DNA of 64,000 nt from Marixanthomonas sp963974425 (GCF_963974425.1 NZ_CAXBCK010000009.1:19859-83858); one strand, 5' to 3'; counted from the stretch's first letter, positions 1 to 10,471 are shown. Numbers and translations: made by a program. Notes: generated by a model not told the origin, from the letters alone.

Positions 1-1
1 C

Positions 2-844
2 AATATTCTTATTTTAGGTGAAAACGGCACTGGAAAAGACCTTATTGCCAGAGCGATTCACGATAACTCCCTTCGGAAAAACAAACCTTTTGTAAAAGTA
101 GATGTAGGTTCTTTAACCGATACGCTTTTTGAAAGTGAATTATTCGGCTATAAAAAAGGTGCGTTTACAGATGCGCGGGAAGATCGTAAAGGTCGTTTTG
201 AAACTGCAAATGGTGGCACCCTTTTTCTTGATGAAATAGGAAACATAACCCTTCGACAACAGGCACGTTTACTTACTATTTTGCAGAACAGACGGGTAAC
301 GCCTCTAGGGTCTAATCAATCTATCCCTATTGATATTCGGCTAATCTGCGCGACCAATGTGTCAATTAGCGATTTGGCCGATGAACAGCGTTTCAGAAAA
401 GATTTAATATATCGTATCAACACCGTAGATATCACCATTCCACCATTACGGGAACGGGGTTCAGATGTCACACTATTAGCGCATTATTTTGTTGATTTTT
501 ATGCTGAAAAGTACGGCAAAGGGACTTTTAATTTGTCTTCCAGTTTTATTCAAAAACTGAAAAAACATCACTTTAGCGGAAATGTTCGTGAGTTACAATA
601 TGCCTTAGAACGTGCCATTATTATGGCAGAACAAAATACACTAGAAGCCGAAGATTTAACCTTTTCGGCCATCGAATTACCGCAGGTACAAGTTGCTCAA
701 AAAGAAACCAATCTAGATGCTGTTGAAAAGAACACCATCCTGTCCGTGATTGAAAAGAACAACGGGAACATCTCAAAATCTGCAAAAGAATTGGGTATAA
801 CACGTGCCGCATTGTACCGCAGACTCCATAAATATGACTTATAA
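2..844 (+). CDS. Sigma-54-dependent response regulator, 5' end outside window
   Basis: The reading frame is open from the window edge, so only the AAA+ and DNA-binding parts are visible; the receiver domain, if present, lies upstream. The frame begins within a Walker A motif (GENGTGKD). It then shows the sigma-54 contact loop as GAFTDA, rather than the common GAFTGA, and a Walker B region ending FLDEIGN. The C-terminus is a Fis-type helix-turn-helix (NISKSAKELGITRAALYRR). Such proteins activate RNA polymerase carrying sigma-54 after phosphorylation by a partner kinase. The next gene is a histidine kinase whose ATG overlaps this stop by 11 bases, so the two form a two-component system. A shorter ORF from 281 is only the in-window methionine start. 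Confidence 0.93.
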   Translation, partial: NILILGENGTGKDLIARAIHDNSLRKNKPFVKVDVGSLTDTLFESELFGYKKGAFTDAREDRKGRFETANGGTLFLDEIGNITLRQQARLLTILQNRRVTPLGSNQSIPIDIRLICATNVSISDLADEQRFRKDLIYRINTVDITIPPLRERGSDVTLLAHYFVDFYAEKYGKGTFNLSSSFIQKLKKHHFSGNVRELQYALERAIIMAEQNTLEAEDLTFSAIELPQVQVAQKETNLDAVEKNTILSVIEKNNGNISKSAKELGITRAALYRRLHKYDL

Positions 845-2177
845 AAGCTACGTATTCTCGCTTACGCTTCGGGTAGTGGGGTTACTCATATCCTTAACAC
901 TACTTGCTTTTGGGATTGCTTGGATAAACACGTATGCGATAATAGGAGGTTCCATTTTTTCACTAATTGTAATATATAACTTCTATCGGTTTGTGATAAA
1001 ACGGTTTGTTGAAATGGACGATTTTTTTGAATCGGTAAAATACCGTGATTTCTCAAGATGGTTTGTCGAAACGAAAGGTCCTCAAGACATTCGCGAACTG
1101 CACAAAGGCTTTAACCTTGTAAACAAAACCATCAAAGCAATCGATAGCGAACGACAGGCGCAGTTTGTCTATCTTCAAAAAATATTGGAGATGGTAAACA
1201 TAGGCATTATCGCTTATAATGTAGAAAGTGGCGACGTACTTTGGGCAAACGATTCCTTTTTAAAGACGCTGGATTTCCCTTCCTTTAAAAATATAAGTTT
1301 TGTTGAAAAAAGGAGACCAAATATTTACGATGAGTTGTTTGAAACGTACCATTCCAATACCGCTTCGGTTACTTTGGAGATGAGACAGGAAACGCTAAAA
1401 GTCCTTATTTCAGATACGGTTTTTGAAATGGAAGAACATTCTTTTAAGCTTATTGTGCTTCAGAATATAGAAGAAACCTTGAATAGAAACGAAAGTGAAG
1501 CCTGGAAAAAGCTGTTAAGTGTAATGACGCACGAAATCATGAACAGCATAGCACCGATCACTTCTTTGGCGGAAACCCTTCAGAATAACATTCAGGACTC
1601 TATGGCACACCCTGAAACCGATAATTTGGAATTAGAAGATGTTAATGCCGGTCTCAATAGCATTAAAAAGCGAAGCGAGGGCTTGATGAAATTTGCTAAA
1701 ACCTACAGAAGTCTCAATAAAGTTACCCACGTAAATAAAACTAAAATCAAAGCTTCCGATTTGTTCAGCAGCATAAGCGAATTAATGATACCTTCTTTTG
1801 AAGAAAAAGAAATTGAGCTTACGTTTAAGCTGAAAGACCCTAATCTTGTTTTTGAAATCGACTCTTACCTAATTGAACAAGTACTTATCAATCTTATTTT
1901 AAATGCCATCGATGCTACCGAAATGGTTTCCAATCCGCAGATTGTGGTTTCAGCAAATATAGGTCATAAAGGAACTGCCCAAATACGGGTTATGGACAAC
2001 GGTGGTGGTATTCCAACTGAAATAATGGACAGTATTTTTATACCATTTTTTAGTACCAAAAAAACCGGAAGTGGTATTGGCCTGAGTCTTTGCAAACAGA
2101 TTATGTTATTACACGGTGGTAAAATACAATTACGTAGTTCTGAGAACAAAGGGACAGAAGTGAGTTTAGTGTTTTAA
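834..2177 (+). CDS. Membrane sensor histidine kinase, partner of the sigma-54 regulator
   Basis: The frame extends back to a GTG at 804. I chose ATG 834 because it removes ten unlikely residues and puts the start within the stop of the upstream regulator, typical of translational coupling. Two hydrophobic segments lie in the first 45 residues (LTLRVVGLLISLTLLAFG and the next stretch), followed by a HAMP/PAS-like linker. The H-box (MTHEIMNSIAPI), N-box (NLILNAIDATE), G1 (DNGGGIP) and G2 (GSGIGLSLCKQI) show a complete HisKA/HATPase core. It should autophosphorylate and pass phosphate to the adjacent sigma-54 regulator. The signal is unknown, as the periplasmic loop is minimal. Confidence 0.92.
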   Translation: MTYKSYVFSLTLRVVGLLISLTLLAFGIAWINTYAIIGGSIFSLIVIYNFYRFVIKRFVEMDDFFESVKYRDFSRWFVETKGPQDIRELHKGFNLVNKTIKAIDSERQAQFVYLQKILEMVNIGIIAYNVESGDVLWANDSFLKTLDFPSFKNISFVEKRRPNIYDELFETYHSNTASVTLEMRQETLKVLISDTVFEMEEHSFKLIVLQNIEETLNRNESEAWKKLLSVMTHEIMNSIAPITSLAETLQNNIQDSMAHPETDNLELEDVNAGLNSIKKRSEGLMKFAKTYRSLNKVTHVNKTKIKASDLFSSISELMIPSFEEKEIELTFKLKDPNLVFEIDSYLIEQVLINLILNAIDATEMVSNPQIVVSANIGHKGTAQIRVMDNGGGIPTEIMDSIFIPFFSTKKTGSGIGLSLCKQIMLLHGGKIQLRSSENKGTEVSLVF

Positions 2178-2506
2178 TTTTTGGAATGTATTGATGTAAC
2201 TTTCATAACAAATATTAAAACAGCAGTTCTACTTATCACCTAAATCCTTGTATATTAGTAGTTTACTCCTCTACCAATATAATTCCTTTTTTCAACACGA
2301 TTCAAGCCGCTATTAATTGAGTTTAAGGTTAATATTTAAGTATGTTGTCTTTTGGAAACTGTATCTCCCAAATGTTCCACTTTAGCCATCTTCAAAAATA
2401 TTATATCTCATAATTATAAACTTTAACAAGAAACCCGATTAATTACTAATAACGTATTATTTATAAAGGTTAATTTTATGCACTCTTTACGTTAATACAT
2501 TAATAC
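2178..2506. other. Intergenic region, no gene recognised
   Basis: About 330 bases of very AT-rich sequence separate the histidine kinase from the AraC-type regulator. I see no open frame with coding character, no RNA gene and no strong terminator. It presumably holds the promoter of the downstream regulator. Confidence 0.5.
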
Positions 2507-3688
2507 ATGTTTCCTATAATTGAATCCTACTTTTCTATTTTGATGCTTTTTGGTGCTTCACAAGCACTTATGGGTATGTTTTTATTACTTAAAAGAAAAC
2601 AAAAACCATTTTCAAACAATTTACTTGCACTACTTTTATTAGCATGGGGGTTTTCTTGTTATTGGTTCTTTGCTTTCATTGACGAAGGTCCTTTCTTTAG
2701 CGTTACCGTTACCACGTTTATCGGTCCTATGCTAGCCCTAACTCTGTTTCCACCAGTATTTCTGTATGCTAAATATCTATTTTACGAATACAAAAGTTTT
2801 CAGAAAATTGATCACCTTCATTTTATACCTATATACCTTTATACAGGTTTCACCCTATACCTTTATTTTGATAGTAATTTTTCTATAAGCAATATGAGAC
2901 AACATGAGTGGTACCACTTAAGAGAGGTTGTATGCTCATATTTGGCTACATTCTTGGGGCCATTCTATTTTATAAAAACTAACCAAATATTAAAGTTACG
3001 ACAGCAGATGCTCAAAGAAGAGTATTCTGAAATTGAGAGTCGCAAATTGGAGGGTTTCCAAATTATCAATTACAGTTTTGCTTTAGTCTTTATAATTGGT
3101 GGCATCTCTACTATTGTTGAAAACACTTATATAAACCCTTACATTCTATATATGGCATACCACGCCGTACTTGCAGTAAGCATATTTTATATAACATTAA
3201 TGATTTATAAATATCCTATAGTTTTTAATAGAGTAAAAAAAACCTCTGAAGTCTTTAATAAAAGAGCTTCACAGGCTAAAAAAATAGATAAAAATTCCTT
3301 CTTACGTAATGTTCAAATTCTTGATGAAAATGATAGCACTAAAGAGGAACTTATTATAACTAAAATTGAAAAAGTGATGCGGGATCAAAAGCTTTATAAA
3401 AATCAAAATTTTAGTTTAAATAACCTTGCTGAAGCAATCTCTGAAAGCAGAAATGCTATTTCCCATGCACTCAATAATAGGTTAAATAAAACATTTTATA
3501 ATTATATAAACGAACTACGTATTGAAGAGAGTAAACGCTTACTCTCTGATAAAAGCCTACTACATTTCACTATTGAAGGAATAGCTACTGAATCGGGTTT
3601 TAAAACTATTTCTGTATTCTACAGGTTCTTTAAAGATGTTGAAAAAGTAACTCCAGCGGTATATCGCAAATCAGTAGTAAATAGCTAA
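2507..3688 (+). CDS. Membrane-anchored AraC-family transcriptional regulator
   Basis: This 393-residue protein has a hydrophobic N-terminal half with about seven predicted membrane segments (from residue 8 to about 240). A charged linker leads to a C-terminal AraC-type DNA-binding domain (about 285-390). The second helix-turn-helix is visible as FTIEGIATESGFKTISVFYRFFK. The arrangement of an integral membrane sensor joined directly to an AraC domain is common in Flavobacteriaceae. The gene stands alone, 150 bases upstream of the large T9SS cargo gene on the same strand, so regulation of that gene is possible but only inferred. The ligand is unknown. Confidence 0.85.
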   Translation: MFPIIESYFSILMLFGASQALMGMFLLLKRKQKPFSNNLLALLLLAWGFSCYWFFAFIDEGPFFSVTVTTFIGPMLALTLFPPVFLYAKYLFYEYKSFQKIDHLHFIPIYLYTGFTLYLYFDSNFSISNMRQHEWYHLREVVCSYLATFLGPFYFIKTNQILKLRQQMLKEEYSEIESRKLEGFQIINYSFALVFIIGGISTIVENTYINPYILYMAYHAVLAVSIFYITLMIYKYPIVFNRVKKTSEVFNKRASQAKKIDKNSFLRNVQILDENDSTKEELIITKIEKVMRDQKLYKNQNFSLNNLAEAISESRNAISHALNNRLNKTFYNYINELRIEESKRLLSDKSLLHFTIEGIATESGFKTISVFYRFFKDVEKVTPAVYRKSVVNS

Positions 3689-3840
3689 AAAACTAGCAAA
3701 CAACTATGTATATTTTATATATATGTGTTTGGGACTAAAAGGAGTAATATAATTTGTATGATTGAAGTTAAACCAATTAGTTTGTTAGACATTTTTTGCA
3801 TTCTTCCTGATTGCATTTAACCTTTTAAATAACTCAATTA

Positions 3841-6800
3841 ATGAAAAAATTTTACTTAATCTTTCTGCTCACTTTATTTACAACATTAGCTTGGGCACAA
3901 AACATAAGTAGTTCAAACAATCAAGGTCTTTTACAACCTTTTAATGATGATGTAGAATTACATGACGATTTTGAACGAGATAACCTAGAAGGATGGACTT
4001 CCTTAGATGTAGATGGATATAATACAGCTGGTTCCTTTCACGAGTTTCCAGGGAAAGGCGGACCCATGGGTTTTGTTGTTTACACTCCTACACAAACTAA
4101 TCCACCGAATGAATTTGAAGAATTTATTCCACATTCAGGTGAAAAGTATTTCGCAAGTATTTCATCTTACGATGGCCCCGTGAACGATTGGCTTATATCT
4201 GACGAACTAGACATTCATCAAGGAGGAACCCTATCGTTCTACGCCAGAAGTTCTTTCGACTTTAGTGGTAACGATGAGTTTAAAGTAGGATATTCTGCTA
4301 CAGGTACTAGCACTGAAGACTTTATTCTTTTTAACAATGGCAATACCACCTCAACCACATTAACATGGACAAAATATGAATATGAGATTCCTGCTGGTGC
4401 TAAACACTTAGCTATAAATTGTGTATCGCAAGCTAATATGTTTCTATTAGATGATATAGAGTTTACACCTAATGTTGACAATTTAGCACCAAATATTATA
4501 ACCGATTTTTCAGTAGGTACTGATCTAACCAATGATATCCAAGCAATTTTCGACTGGAAAAACCCTACTATTGATTATGCAGGTAATGCACTTGGTAATA
4601 TGACCGGGGTGAAGGTTTACAGAGGAACACATCCTATGAATCTTACTGAAATTGCCGATTTACCTTCCTCAGCAGGGCAAAATATGACATACACTGATAT
4701 TCTACCCGAAGGAGAATCCTACATTCACAGGTTTGTTCCTTATAATGATTCTGGTGACGGTAAAATATATGATACTCCAATAACATTTTTTGGATACGAA
4801 ACCGTACCCGGTGCACCAACTAATATAATATTTACTCAAAACGGAAGTTTGCAAAATGTGATTTCCTGGGATGAAGTAGATTACGGTGAATTAGGAGGCC
4901 CTTTAGAAAACCCTGTGGTAGGTTATACGATAACACGAAGCTTAGGGGATGACATCGAAACCTTGGCCGAAATGCACAGCAGTACTACATATACTGAAAC
5001 AGAAATTCCTGAATTAAACTTATATACTTATACCATAACTGCCCAAACAAGTCCCGCTGATCTTGGAAAACCTGGAGTAGTGTCGGCGTACTCAGGTATG
5101 GAAGAAAATCAAGTTTCCATAACTACTGGCGATGAGGCATCTGATCAAGCTTTTGAACTTAGTAGAAATACTATTATTTCTCAAAGTATTTATAAACCTG
5201 AAGAAATTGGCAATAGTGGTCTTATTACTTCGCTCTCTTATTTTGGAAATTTGGGGGCTAGCACGACAACTCGTTATAAAATATACATGAGTGTTACAAA
5301 TCGTGAAACATTTGGAACAAGTCTTTACAATGCAGTTTGGGAATATTTTGGAGATCAAAAGCTTTTATTTGACGGAGAGGTTGAGTTTCTTGAAGGACGT
5401 AATGCCATAAACATTGAGCTAGATCAACCTTTTTATTATGATGACAGCAATAATGAAAATATAATTATAACCATAGTAAAACCATTAATAGAAAATGTTC
5501 CTAGTGTAAATCCGAGGGAATTTTATAATACTCCGGTTGAAGATATGCGTACTTATTATGCAAAAGGATATACTATTGACCTCAGTGAAGTTACAACTCA
5601 GCCAGGGTCTTGGACAACAGAGGAGGTGAATACCATTCCAAGTATTGTTATGGAAAAGAAAACAGATTATGGTAGTTTGGCAGGCGAAGTTACTATGGCT
5701 AGCGATGGTTCTCCTTTAGAAGATGTAACTGTAACCATTACTCCCGAAGGTTCTTCAACTTATCAAATTGAAACGACAACAACTAATCAATCGGGTGAAT
5801 ATACTATCCCGGCGCTTATCGCTGGAGATTATTTAGCCACTTTTAGTAAAGACTCCTATAATTCATTTGAAACAACCTTTACTATTGAAGCTAACGAACA
5901 GCTTACACTCGATGCCACTCTCGATAACTCTCTTCCTATATTAATTTCAGGAAATGTAATAGATTCTGATGGTAATGGAATAGAAGGGATAAACTTAAAC
6001 TTAAATGGGTTTTCAAACTTTACTACTACCAGTGATGCTACTGGAAACTTTACCTTAGAAGCTTTTGCCGAAAAACAATACGATTTTCAAGCAATACATC
6101 CTTTATATGGAACTGAATCAATGTCCATTACAACTGAAGAAGGTAATTACAGCCTTGACCCTATTACTCTTGAAATAGCACCACACAAACCTAGTAATAT
6201 TGTGGCTGTGAATAATAATGGCATTGGTGAAGTAGAATGGAATATTCCAGTTGGTTATTATAATGAAACCATGTTAGGTTGGGGTACTTTTGACACTGCT
6301 GGAGACTCATGGAGTAATGGAGGCGAGACATTCATTGCTGGAATTAGATTAGAACCTTCAGATTTACAAGCGCAAGTAACAGAAGATGCAGAACTCACTC
6401 ACGTAAAAGCATATTTTGCGAGCAATGCTGAAGTTATTATAAAAGTTTTTGAAGGCGAAAATGGTGAAAACCTTATTCATTCGCAACCAGCCTCGATTCC
6501 AAACGAAGATTGGTATGTATTTGAGCTTACAAAATCTCTTCAAGTTGATGATACTAAAGAGTTATGGATAGGTATAGAATTTATAGCAGGAGAGTATGGC
6601 TCATACCCAATGGGACTTGATGATGGACCAAACGCACCAAATAAAAAAGGAAGTATGTTATATGAAAATGGTGAATGGAGAGGCATGAGTCTTACCAATA
6701 AAAATTGGAACATATATGGTATATTAAATAATACGATGGAGGCCAATCCATCAGGATATAAAGTATACAGAAGTCCTGCAACAGTGGATAACTGGACAGA

Positions 6801-8202
6801 ACTTACTACAGACCCTATAACAACGACCTCTTATAATGATGCTTCTTTAGAAAACGAAGATCCAGATATGTACAAATATGGAATTACTGCGCAATATCCT
6901 AATGAGCTAATTTCAGAAATGGGTATTTCAAATGAAATTCAACATAATTTATTATTTGATTTTGCTATAGATATATATCCCGATTTTGGTACTGCGGACG
7001 GTGCCTATATTTCAATATGGAATGACAATAATTTTGCTGAAGCAATTGTTACTTCTTCATCTTCAGTTACGTTCTCAAACTTATTACGGGGAGACTATAA
7101 CGTTAGAGTAGAAATGGACAATTATGAAATTGTAGAGCTCTCAGATGTTGTAGTTGAAGATAATAGCACTACTTCTATTGCATTGAACCTCCTTAAAGTT
7201 CAGCCTTCAAATTTAACCGCTACTCAGATTGAAAACTCTACATCTGTAACTCTTGATTGGAATTTGAATGACACATACACCGATCAAGTTGAAAAATACG
7301 ATGACTTTGAACGTGATAATATAGGAAATTACACATTAAAAGATTTAGATGGTCTTGGTACTCATACTTATACTGATTTTAACTGGCCTAATGCTGGCAC
7401 TCCCATGTCATTTATGGTTTTTAACCCGCATGCAACTACACCATCAGTAACTATAGATGCTTTTTCAGGACGTAGATTTTTAAGTGCCTTGGCTGGTCCA
7501 GATGGTGCCAACAATGATTGGCTTATAATTCCTGCAGGAAATGGTGAGTTCTCCTTTATGGCAGCATCATTAGTAGGTTCGGAGCCGGAAAGTATGCGAG
7601 TTTTATATTCTACTACAGGAACAGAAGTTTCAGATTTTACAGCTTTTGAAGGTGAAATAACCGTTCCAGGAAACTGGACCGAATATTCTTTTGATGCTCC
7701 TACTGAAACTAAATATGTAGCTATTAACTATGTAAGTAATGATAGTTATTTTCTAAAAATAGATGATTTAACTTATGAAAAACCATATAGTCATGTTCTT
7801 TCTTATAATGTATACCTTGATGGAGAGTTAGTTTCAGAAAATTTAACTGAAACAAGTTTTGTACTCCAAGATCTATCAAGTGAAACACACCTTGCAGAGG
7901 TTGAAGCAGTTTATGAAACTGGGCTTTCAGAAAAAACAGAAATTGAACTAGGTCTATTGAATATTAGCGATAGCAATAAGAGTAAATTTAGTATTTACCC
8001 TAACCCTACAAATGGTAAGTTTTCATTAGAGCTTGAAAATAACGCTACGGTTAGCATTTTAGATATGCGTGGTAGAGTTCTATATTCTGATGAGAAAAAA
8101 GCTGGAATCTCTAATATGGACCATAAGCTTTCCTCTGGAACGTATATTATTCAAGTACGAACTGCAGAAGGAACTGCTTCTAAAAAATTGATTTTCTTAT
8201 AA
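3841..8202 (+). CDS. Large secreted T9SS-sorted multidomain protein
   Basis: The 1453-residue protein starts with a signal peptide (MKKFYLIFLLTLF through AWAQ). Two choice-of-anchor/cleaved-adhesin-like modules begin at about residues 40 and 1150; both contain D-DFERDN and later NDWLI. Fibronectin-III-like segments lie between. Two carboxypeptidase-regulatory-like beta sandwiches run from about 605 to 775 (GSLAGEVTMASDG and ISGNVIDSDGNGI). The last 75 residues form a type A T9SS sorting domain (SIYPNPTNGKFSLEL, SSGTYIIQV). It should be exported through the outer membrane and anchored or released; no catalytic domain is evident, so adhesion or matrix binding is the best guess. It ends just before a perfect-palindrome terminator. 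Confidence 0.9.
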   Translation: MKKFYLIFLLTLFTTLAWAQNISSSNNQGLLQPFNDDVELHDDFERDNLEGWTSLDVDGYNTAGSFHEFPGKGGPMGFVVYTPTQTNPPNEFEEFIPHSGEKYFASISSYDGPVNDWLISDELDIHQGGTLSFYARSSFDFSGNDEFKVGYSATGTSTEDFILFNNGNTTSTTLTWTKYEYEIPAGAKHLAINCVSQANMFLLDDIEFTPNVDNLAPNIITDFSVGTDLTNDIQAIFDWKNPTIDYAGNALGNMTGVKVYRGTHPMNLTEIADLPSSAGQNMTYTDILPEGESYIHRFVPYNDSGDGKIYDTPITFFGYETVPGAPTNIIFTQNGSLQNVISWDEVDYGELGGPLENPVVGYTITRSLGDDIETLAEMHSSTTYTETEIPELNLYTYTITAQTSPADLGKPGVVSAYSGMEENQVSITTGDEASDQAFELSRNTIISQSIYKPEEIGNSGLITSLSYFGNLGASTTTRYKIYMSVTNRETFGTSLYNAVWEYFGDQKLLFDGEVEFLEGRNAINIELDQPFYYDDSNNENIIITIVKPLIENVPSVNPREFYNTPVEDMRTYYAKGYTIDLSEVTTQPGSWTTEEVNTIPSIVMEKKTDYGSLAGEVTMASDGSPLEDVTVTITPEGSSTYQIETTTTNQSGEYTIPALIAGDYLATFSKDSYNSFETTFTIEANEQLTLDATLDNSLPILISGNVIDSDGNGIEGINLNLNGFSNFTTTSDATGNFTLEAFAEKQYDFQAIHPLYGTESMSITTEEGNYSLDPITLEIAPHKPSNIVAVNNNGIGEVEWNIPVGYYNETMLGWGTFDTAGDSWSNGGETFIAGIRLEPSDLQAQVTEDAELTHVKAYFASNAEVIIKVFEGENGENLIHSQPASIPNEDWYVFELTKSLQVDDTKELWIGIEFIAGEYGSYPMGLDDGPNAPNKKGSMLYENGEWRGMSLTNKNWNIYGILNNTMEANPSGYKVYRSPATVDNWTELTTDPITTTSYNDASLENEDPDMYKYGITAQYPNELISEMGISNEIQHNLLFDFAIDIYPDFGTADGAYISIWNDNNFAEAIVTSSSSVTFSNLLRGDYNVRVEMDNYEIVELSDVVVEDNSTTSIALNLLKVQPSNLTATQIENSTSVTLDWNLNDTYTDQVEKYDDFERDNIGNYTLKDLDGLGTHTYTDFNWPNAGTPMSFMVFNPHATTPSVTIDAFSGRRFLSALAGPDGANNDWLIIPAGNGEFSFMAASLVGSEPESMRVLYSTTGTEVSDFTAFEGEITVPGNWTEYSFDAPTETKYVAINYVSNDSYFLKIDDLTYEKPYSHVLSYNVYLDGELVSENLTETSFVLQDLSSETHLAEVEAVYETGLSEKTEIELGLLNISDSNKSKFSIYPNPTNGKFSLELENNATVSILDMRGRVLYSDEKKAGISNMDHKLSSGTYIIQVRTAEGTASKKLIFL

Positions 8203-8225
8203 TTTAGTGTTCTTTGTTTAATTGT

Positions 8226-8255
8226 AAAAAAAGAGGGTCTAGACCCTCTTTTTTT
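8226..8255. terminator. Bidirectional palindromic terminator
   Basis: This is a perfect 30-base palindrome with 15-base arms. It has a GC-rich core (GAGGGTCTAGACCCTC) bracketed by an A run on the left and a T run on the right. It lies between the convergent T9SS cargo gene and the LytTR regulator gene and can serve both. Confidence 0.9.
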
Positions 8256-8277
8256 TATTATAAATAATAAGTTATTA

Positions 8278-8952
8278 TTAAAACAGCTTACTTTTAATCA
8301 CCTCAAAATAACTATCACTAACAGGTATTTTCACATCCTTAATCAATAGTTTTCTACCCTTTAAGCCTGAAACTTTTTGTCCATTTACAATGTAGGACCT
8401 ATGTACTCTTAAAAAGACTTTAGGTAGGGTAACCATAAGTTTACTAAGAGACTGATTTGCTATTAATTTCTTTCCGTTTTCCAAGTAATAGTGTACATAT
8501 TCACTATCACTTTCTATGTATAAAATATCTGTTGGAAGTATTTTATGAAGGTCATACCCCGATTTTATGATGATATTTTCATTAACATCCATTTCCTTGG
8601 TAGGATATTTTTCTACTGCAATCAAAAATCGATTAAAGGTTATGGGTTTTAGCAAATAATCCAAGGCATTCAGTTCAAATCCTTTGAGAGCATATTCGGA
8701 ATAAGCAGTTGTGAAAATGGTTTTAGTTTCAAGTTTAGTAATTAGTTCGGCAAAATCTGTCCCTTTAATTTCAGGCATTTGTATATCCAAAAATAAGAGG
8801 TCTATCGTATTTTTTTTTATAAAAGATAATGCTTCTATCGGGTTTTCAAAAGAACCTTTAAATTCCAAAAAAGGAACTTTTTCTACATAGGTTTGCAATA
8901 GCGTTCTTGCTAGTTCTTCATCGTCTATTATAATACATTTAATTGTATTCAA
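8278..8952 (-). CDS. LytTR-family response regulator
   Basis: At 224 residues it has a CheY-like receiver (about 1-118; acidic pocket IIDDEE, phosphoacceptor in FLDIQMPEIKG) and a C-terminal LytTR DNA-binding domain (ILYIESDSEYVHYY, FLRVHRSYIVN). It is the second gene of a leftward pair; its ATG overlaps the stop of the kinase gene by 4 bases, indicating translational coupling. It probably controls nearby genes, perhaps the divergently oriented EF-hand/YHYH/SCO genes, but no LytTR binding repeats could be assigned with confidence. Confidence 0.94.
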   Translation of the reverse strand: MNTIKCIIIDDEELARTLLQTYVEKVPFLEFKGSFENPIEALSFIKKNTIDLLFLDIQMPEIKGTDFAELITKLETKTIFTTAYSEYALKGFELNALDYLLKPITFNRFLIAVEKYPTKEMDVNENIIIKSGYDLHKILPTDILYIESDSEYVHYYLENGKKLIANQSLSKLMVTLPKVFLRVHRSYIVNGQKVSGLKGRKLLIKDVKIPVSDSYFEVIKSKLF

Positions 8953-9959
8953 TGTATGTTTACTTTTAAATTAACTCTAAAGGTATTCGTTTTTTCGATA
9001 AGCAACTGGTGTTTTTCTGGGTAGAGTAAATCCAATCTCTTTTGTACATTTTGTAGCCCAATGCCTCCTTGATCATCTTTTATAATAGTTTCGGAAGGCA
9101 AACTATTTTCTATAAAAAAGGTAATAGTATTTTCTTCTGCTTTAAGGGAAATATTTACAAAACTATCTCCTCTTTTTTCAATCCCACTATGCTTAAACGC
9201 ATTTTCAATAAAAGGAACAAAAAGCATAGGTGCAACCATAATAGTGTTATTTTGGACATCATCAGTAAAGATAATATTGAACTTTTTACTACTTTTAAGC
9301 TTAAATAAATTAATAAAATTAGTAATGTATTCTAGTTCTTTTCGCAAAGGAACTTCTGGCCTTTCACAATCATATAATACATAACGTAACATTTCAGATA
9401 GTGTACTAATACCTTCTTGTGTTTTTTCAGAATTTGTAACTGATAATGCATAGATATTATTCAATGCATTAAATAGAAAATGTGGATTAATTTGCATTTT
9501 CAGGAATTTCAACTCAGTTGCCATTAATTCTGCTTTTGCAAAAGCAATACCCTTCTCTTTTTCCTGAGCGTATATAAATGTTTCTAAAAGCACTGCTGTT
9601 GCACAGGAAATAGTTAATACCAATAAATTAACAAAAAATCGTGATGGTATATTATAAGGCGGTCTTGCCATTTCTCCCACAGGAGGTCGCTCTATAGGAT
9701 GTGGCCCAAATTCTGCAGAAATATATGCACTTAATAATAGTATTGGAGCAATGAAAACAATAAAATAAACATACTTTTTTTTGAATAAAAATTGTGGTAC
9801 TGCATAATAAATCAATCCTAAAAGGAGCAATACCTGAAGTAAAAAAGCCAATACATTTGCTTTAATAAATATCAATTCACCTCCCGTAGAAAACCAAAGC
9901 ACACACCATATTCCTAACCAGGTAAAGACTTGATATATGTATCTCTTAAATAAATTCAT
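8949..9959 (-). CDS. LytS-type sensor histidine kinase
   Basis: The N-terminal third holds about four membrane segments. The cytoplasmic part contains the His_kinase motif with the phosphorylated histidine (QINPHFLFNALNNI). A degenerate HATPase with N- and G-box remnants follows (PFIENAFKHS and GGIGLQNVQKRL). This is the usual architecture of kinases paired with LytTR regulators, and its gene overlaps the regulator gene by 4 bases. The sensed signal cannot be read from the sequence. Confidence 0.93.
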   Translation of the reverse strand: MNLFKRYIYQVFTWLGIWCVLWFSTGGELIFIKANVLAFLLQVLLLLGLIYYAVPQFLFKKKYVYFIVFIAPILLLSAYISAEFGPHPIERPPVGEMARPPYNIPSRFFVNLLVLTISCATAVLLETFIYAQEKEKGIAFAKAELMATELKFLKMQINPHFLFNALNNIYALSVTNSEKTQEGISTLSEMLRYVLYDCERPEVPLRKELEYITNFINLFKLKSSKKFNIIFTDDVQNNTIMVAPMLFVPFIENAFKHSGIEKRGDSFVNISLKAEENTITFFIENSLPSETIIKDDQGGIGLQNVQKRLDLLYPEKHQLLIEKTNTFRVNLKVNIH

Positions 9960-10149
9960 ACTGCAAATAAAGTAAATTAAATTTCAACAAACCTTCAAAA
10001 TGAGGTGTTTTGAATAGGTGATTAAAACTGTTTACAGTACGAGAAAAGCCATTCACTTAAAATTAGAGCCCATTGGTTGAAAGCTCACTTTCTGTATTTA
10101 ACTATTGTTCATCTTTGGAGTCATAGAAGTGTAACATAAAACAAAATAT

Positions 10150-10440
10150 ATGAAAACAATAAATTTAAAAACAGGATTAATAACCGTAGCATTTTGCATT
10201 TGTTTTGTAGCGATATCAAATGCTCAAGAACAAGGCAGTGATTTAAAAGAACCACCCACATTTACTCAACTATTGAAAGAAATGGATAAAAACGAAGATG
10301 GAAAGCTTGCAAAAGCAGAATTAAAAGGACCACTGAAAGATAATTTTTCAAAAATTGATTCTAACGATGATGGTTTTATCTCTGAAAAAGAATTTAAAAA
10401 TGCTCCAAAGCCAAAAGGTAGAAAGCAAAGAAGTAACTAA
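10150..10440 (+). CDS. Secreted EF-hand protein
   Basis: This 96-residue protein has a signal peptide (first 25 residues, ending SNAQE) and two EF-hand calcium loops. The first reads DKNEDGKLAKAE and the second DSNDDGFISEKE; each carries acidic residues at positions 1, 3, 5 and 12. The tail is very basic (KPKGRKQR). It is probably a periplasmic or surface Ca2+-binding protein. It lies divergently from the LytTR pair and upstream of YHYH, MORN-like and SCO lipoprotein genes. A perfect palindrome after the gene separates it from the next transcript. Confidence 0.87.
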   Translation: MKTINLKTGLITVAFCICFVAISNAQEQGSDLKEPPTFTQLLKEMDKNEDGKLAKAELKGPLKDNFSKIDSNDDGFISEKEFKNAPKPKGRKQRSN

Positions 10441-10471
10441 TAATTTTTGTTGATTAGGTAGTTTGTTTAGC

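Noticed and set aside
4239..4532. Reverse-strand frames inside the large T9SS gene (also near 5092 and 6540)
   Set aside because: They lie in the antisense of a clearly coding gene and have no motif or leader.
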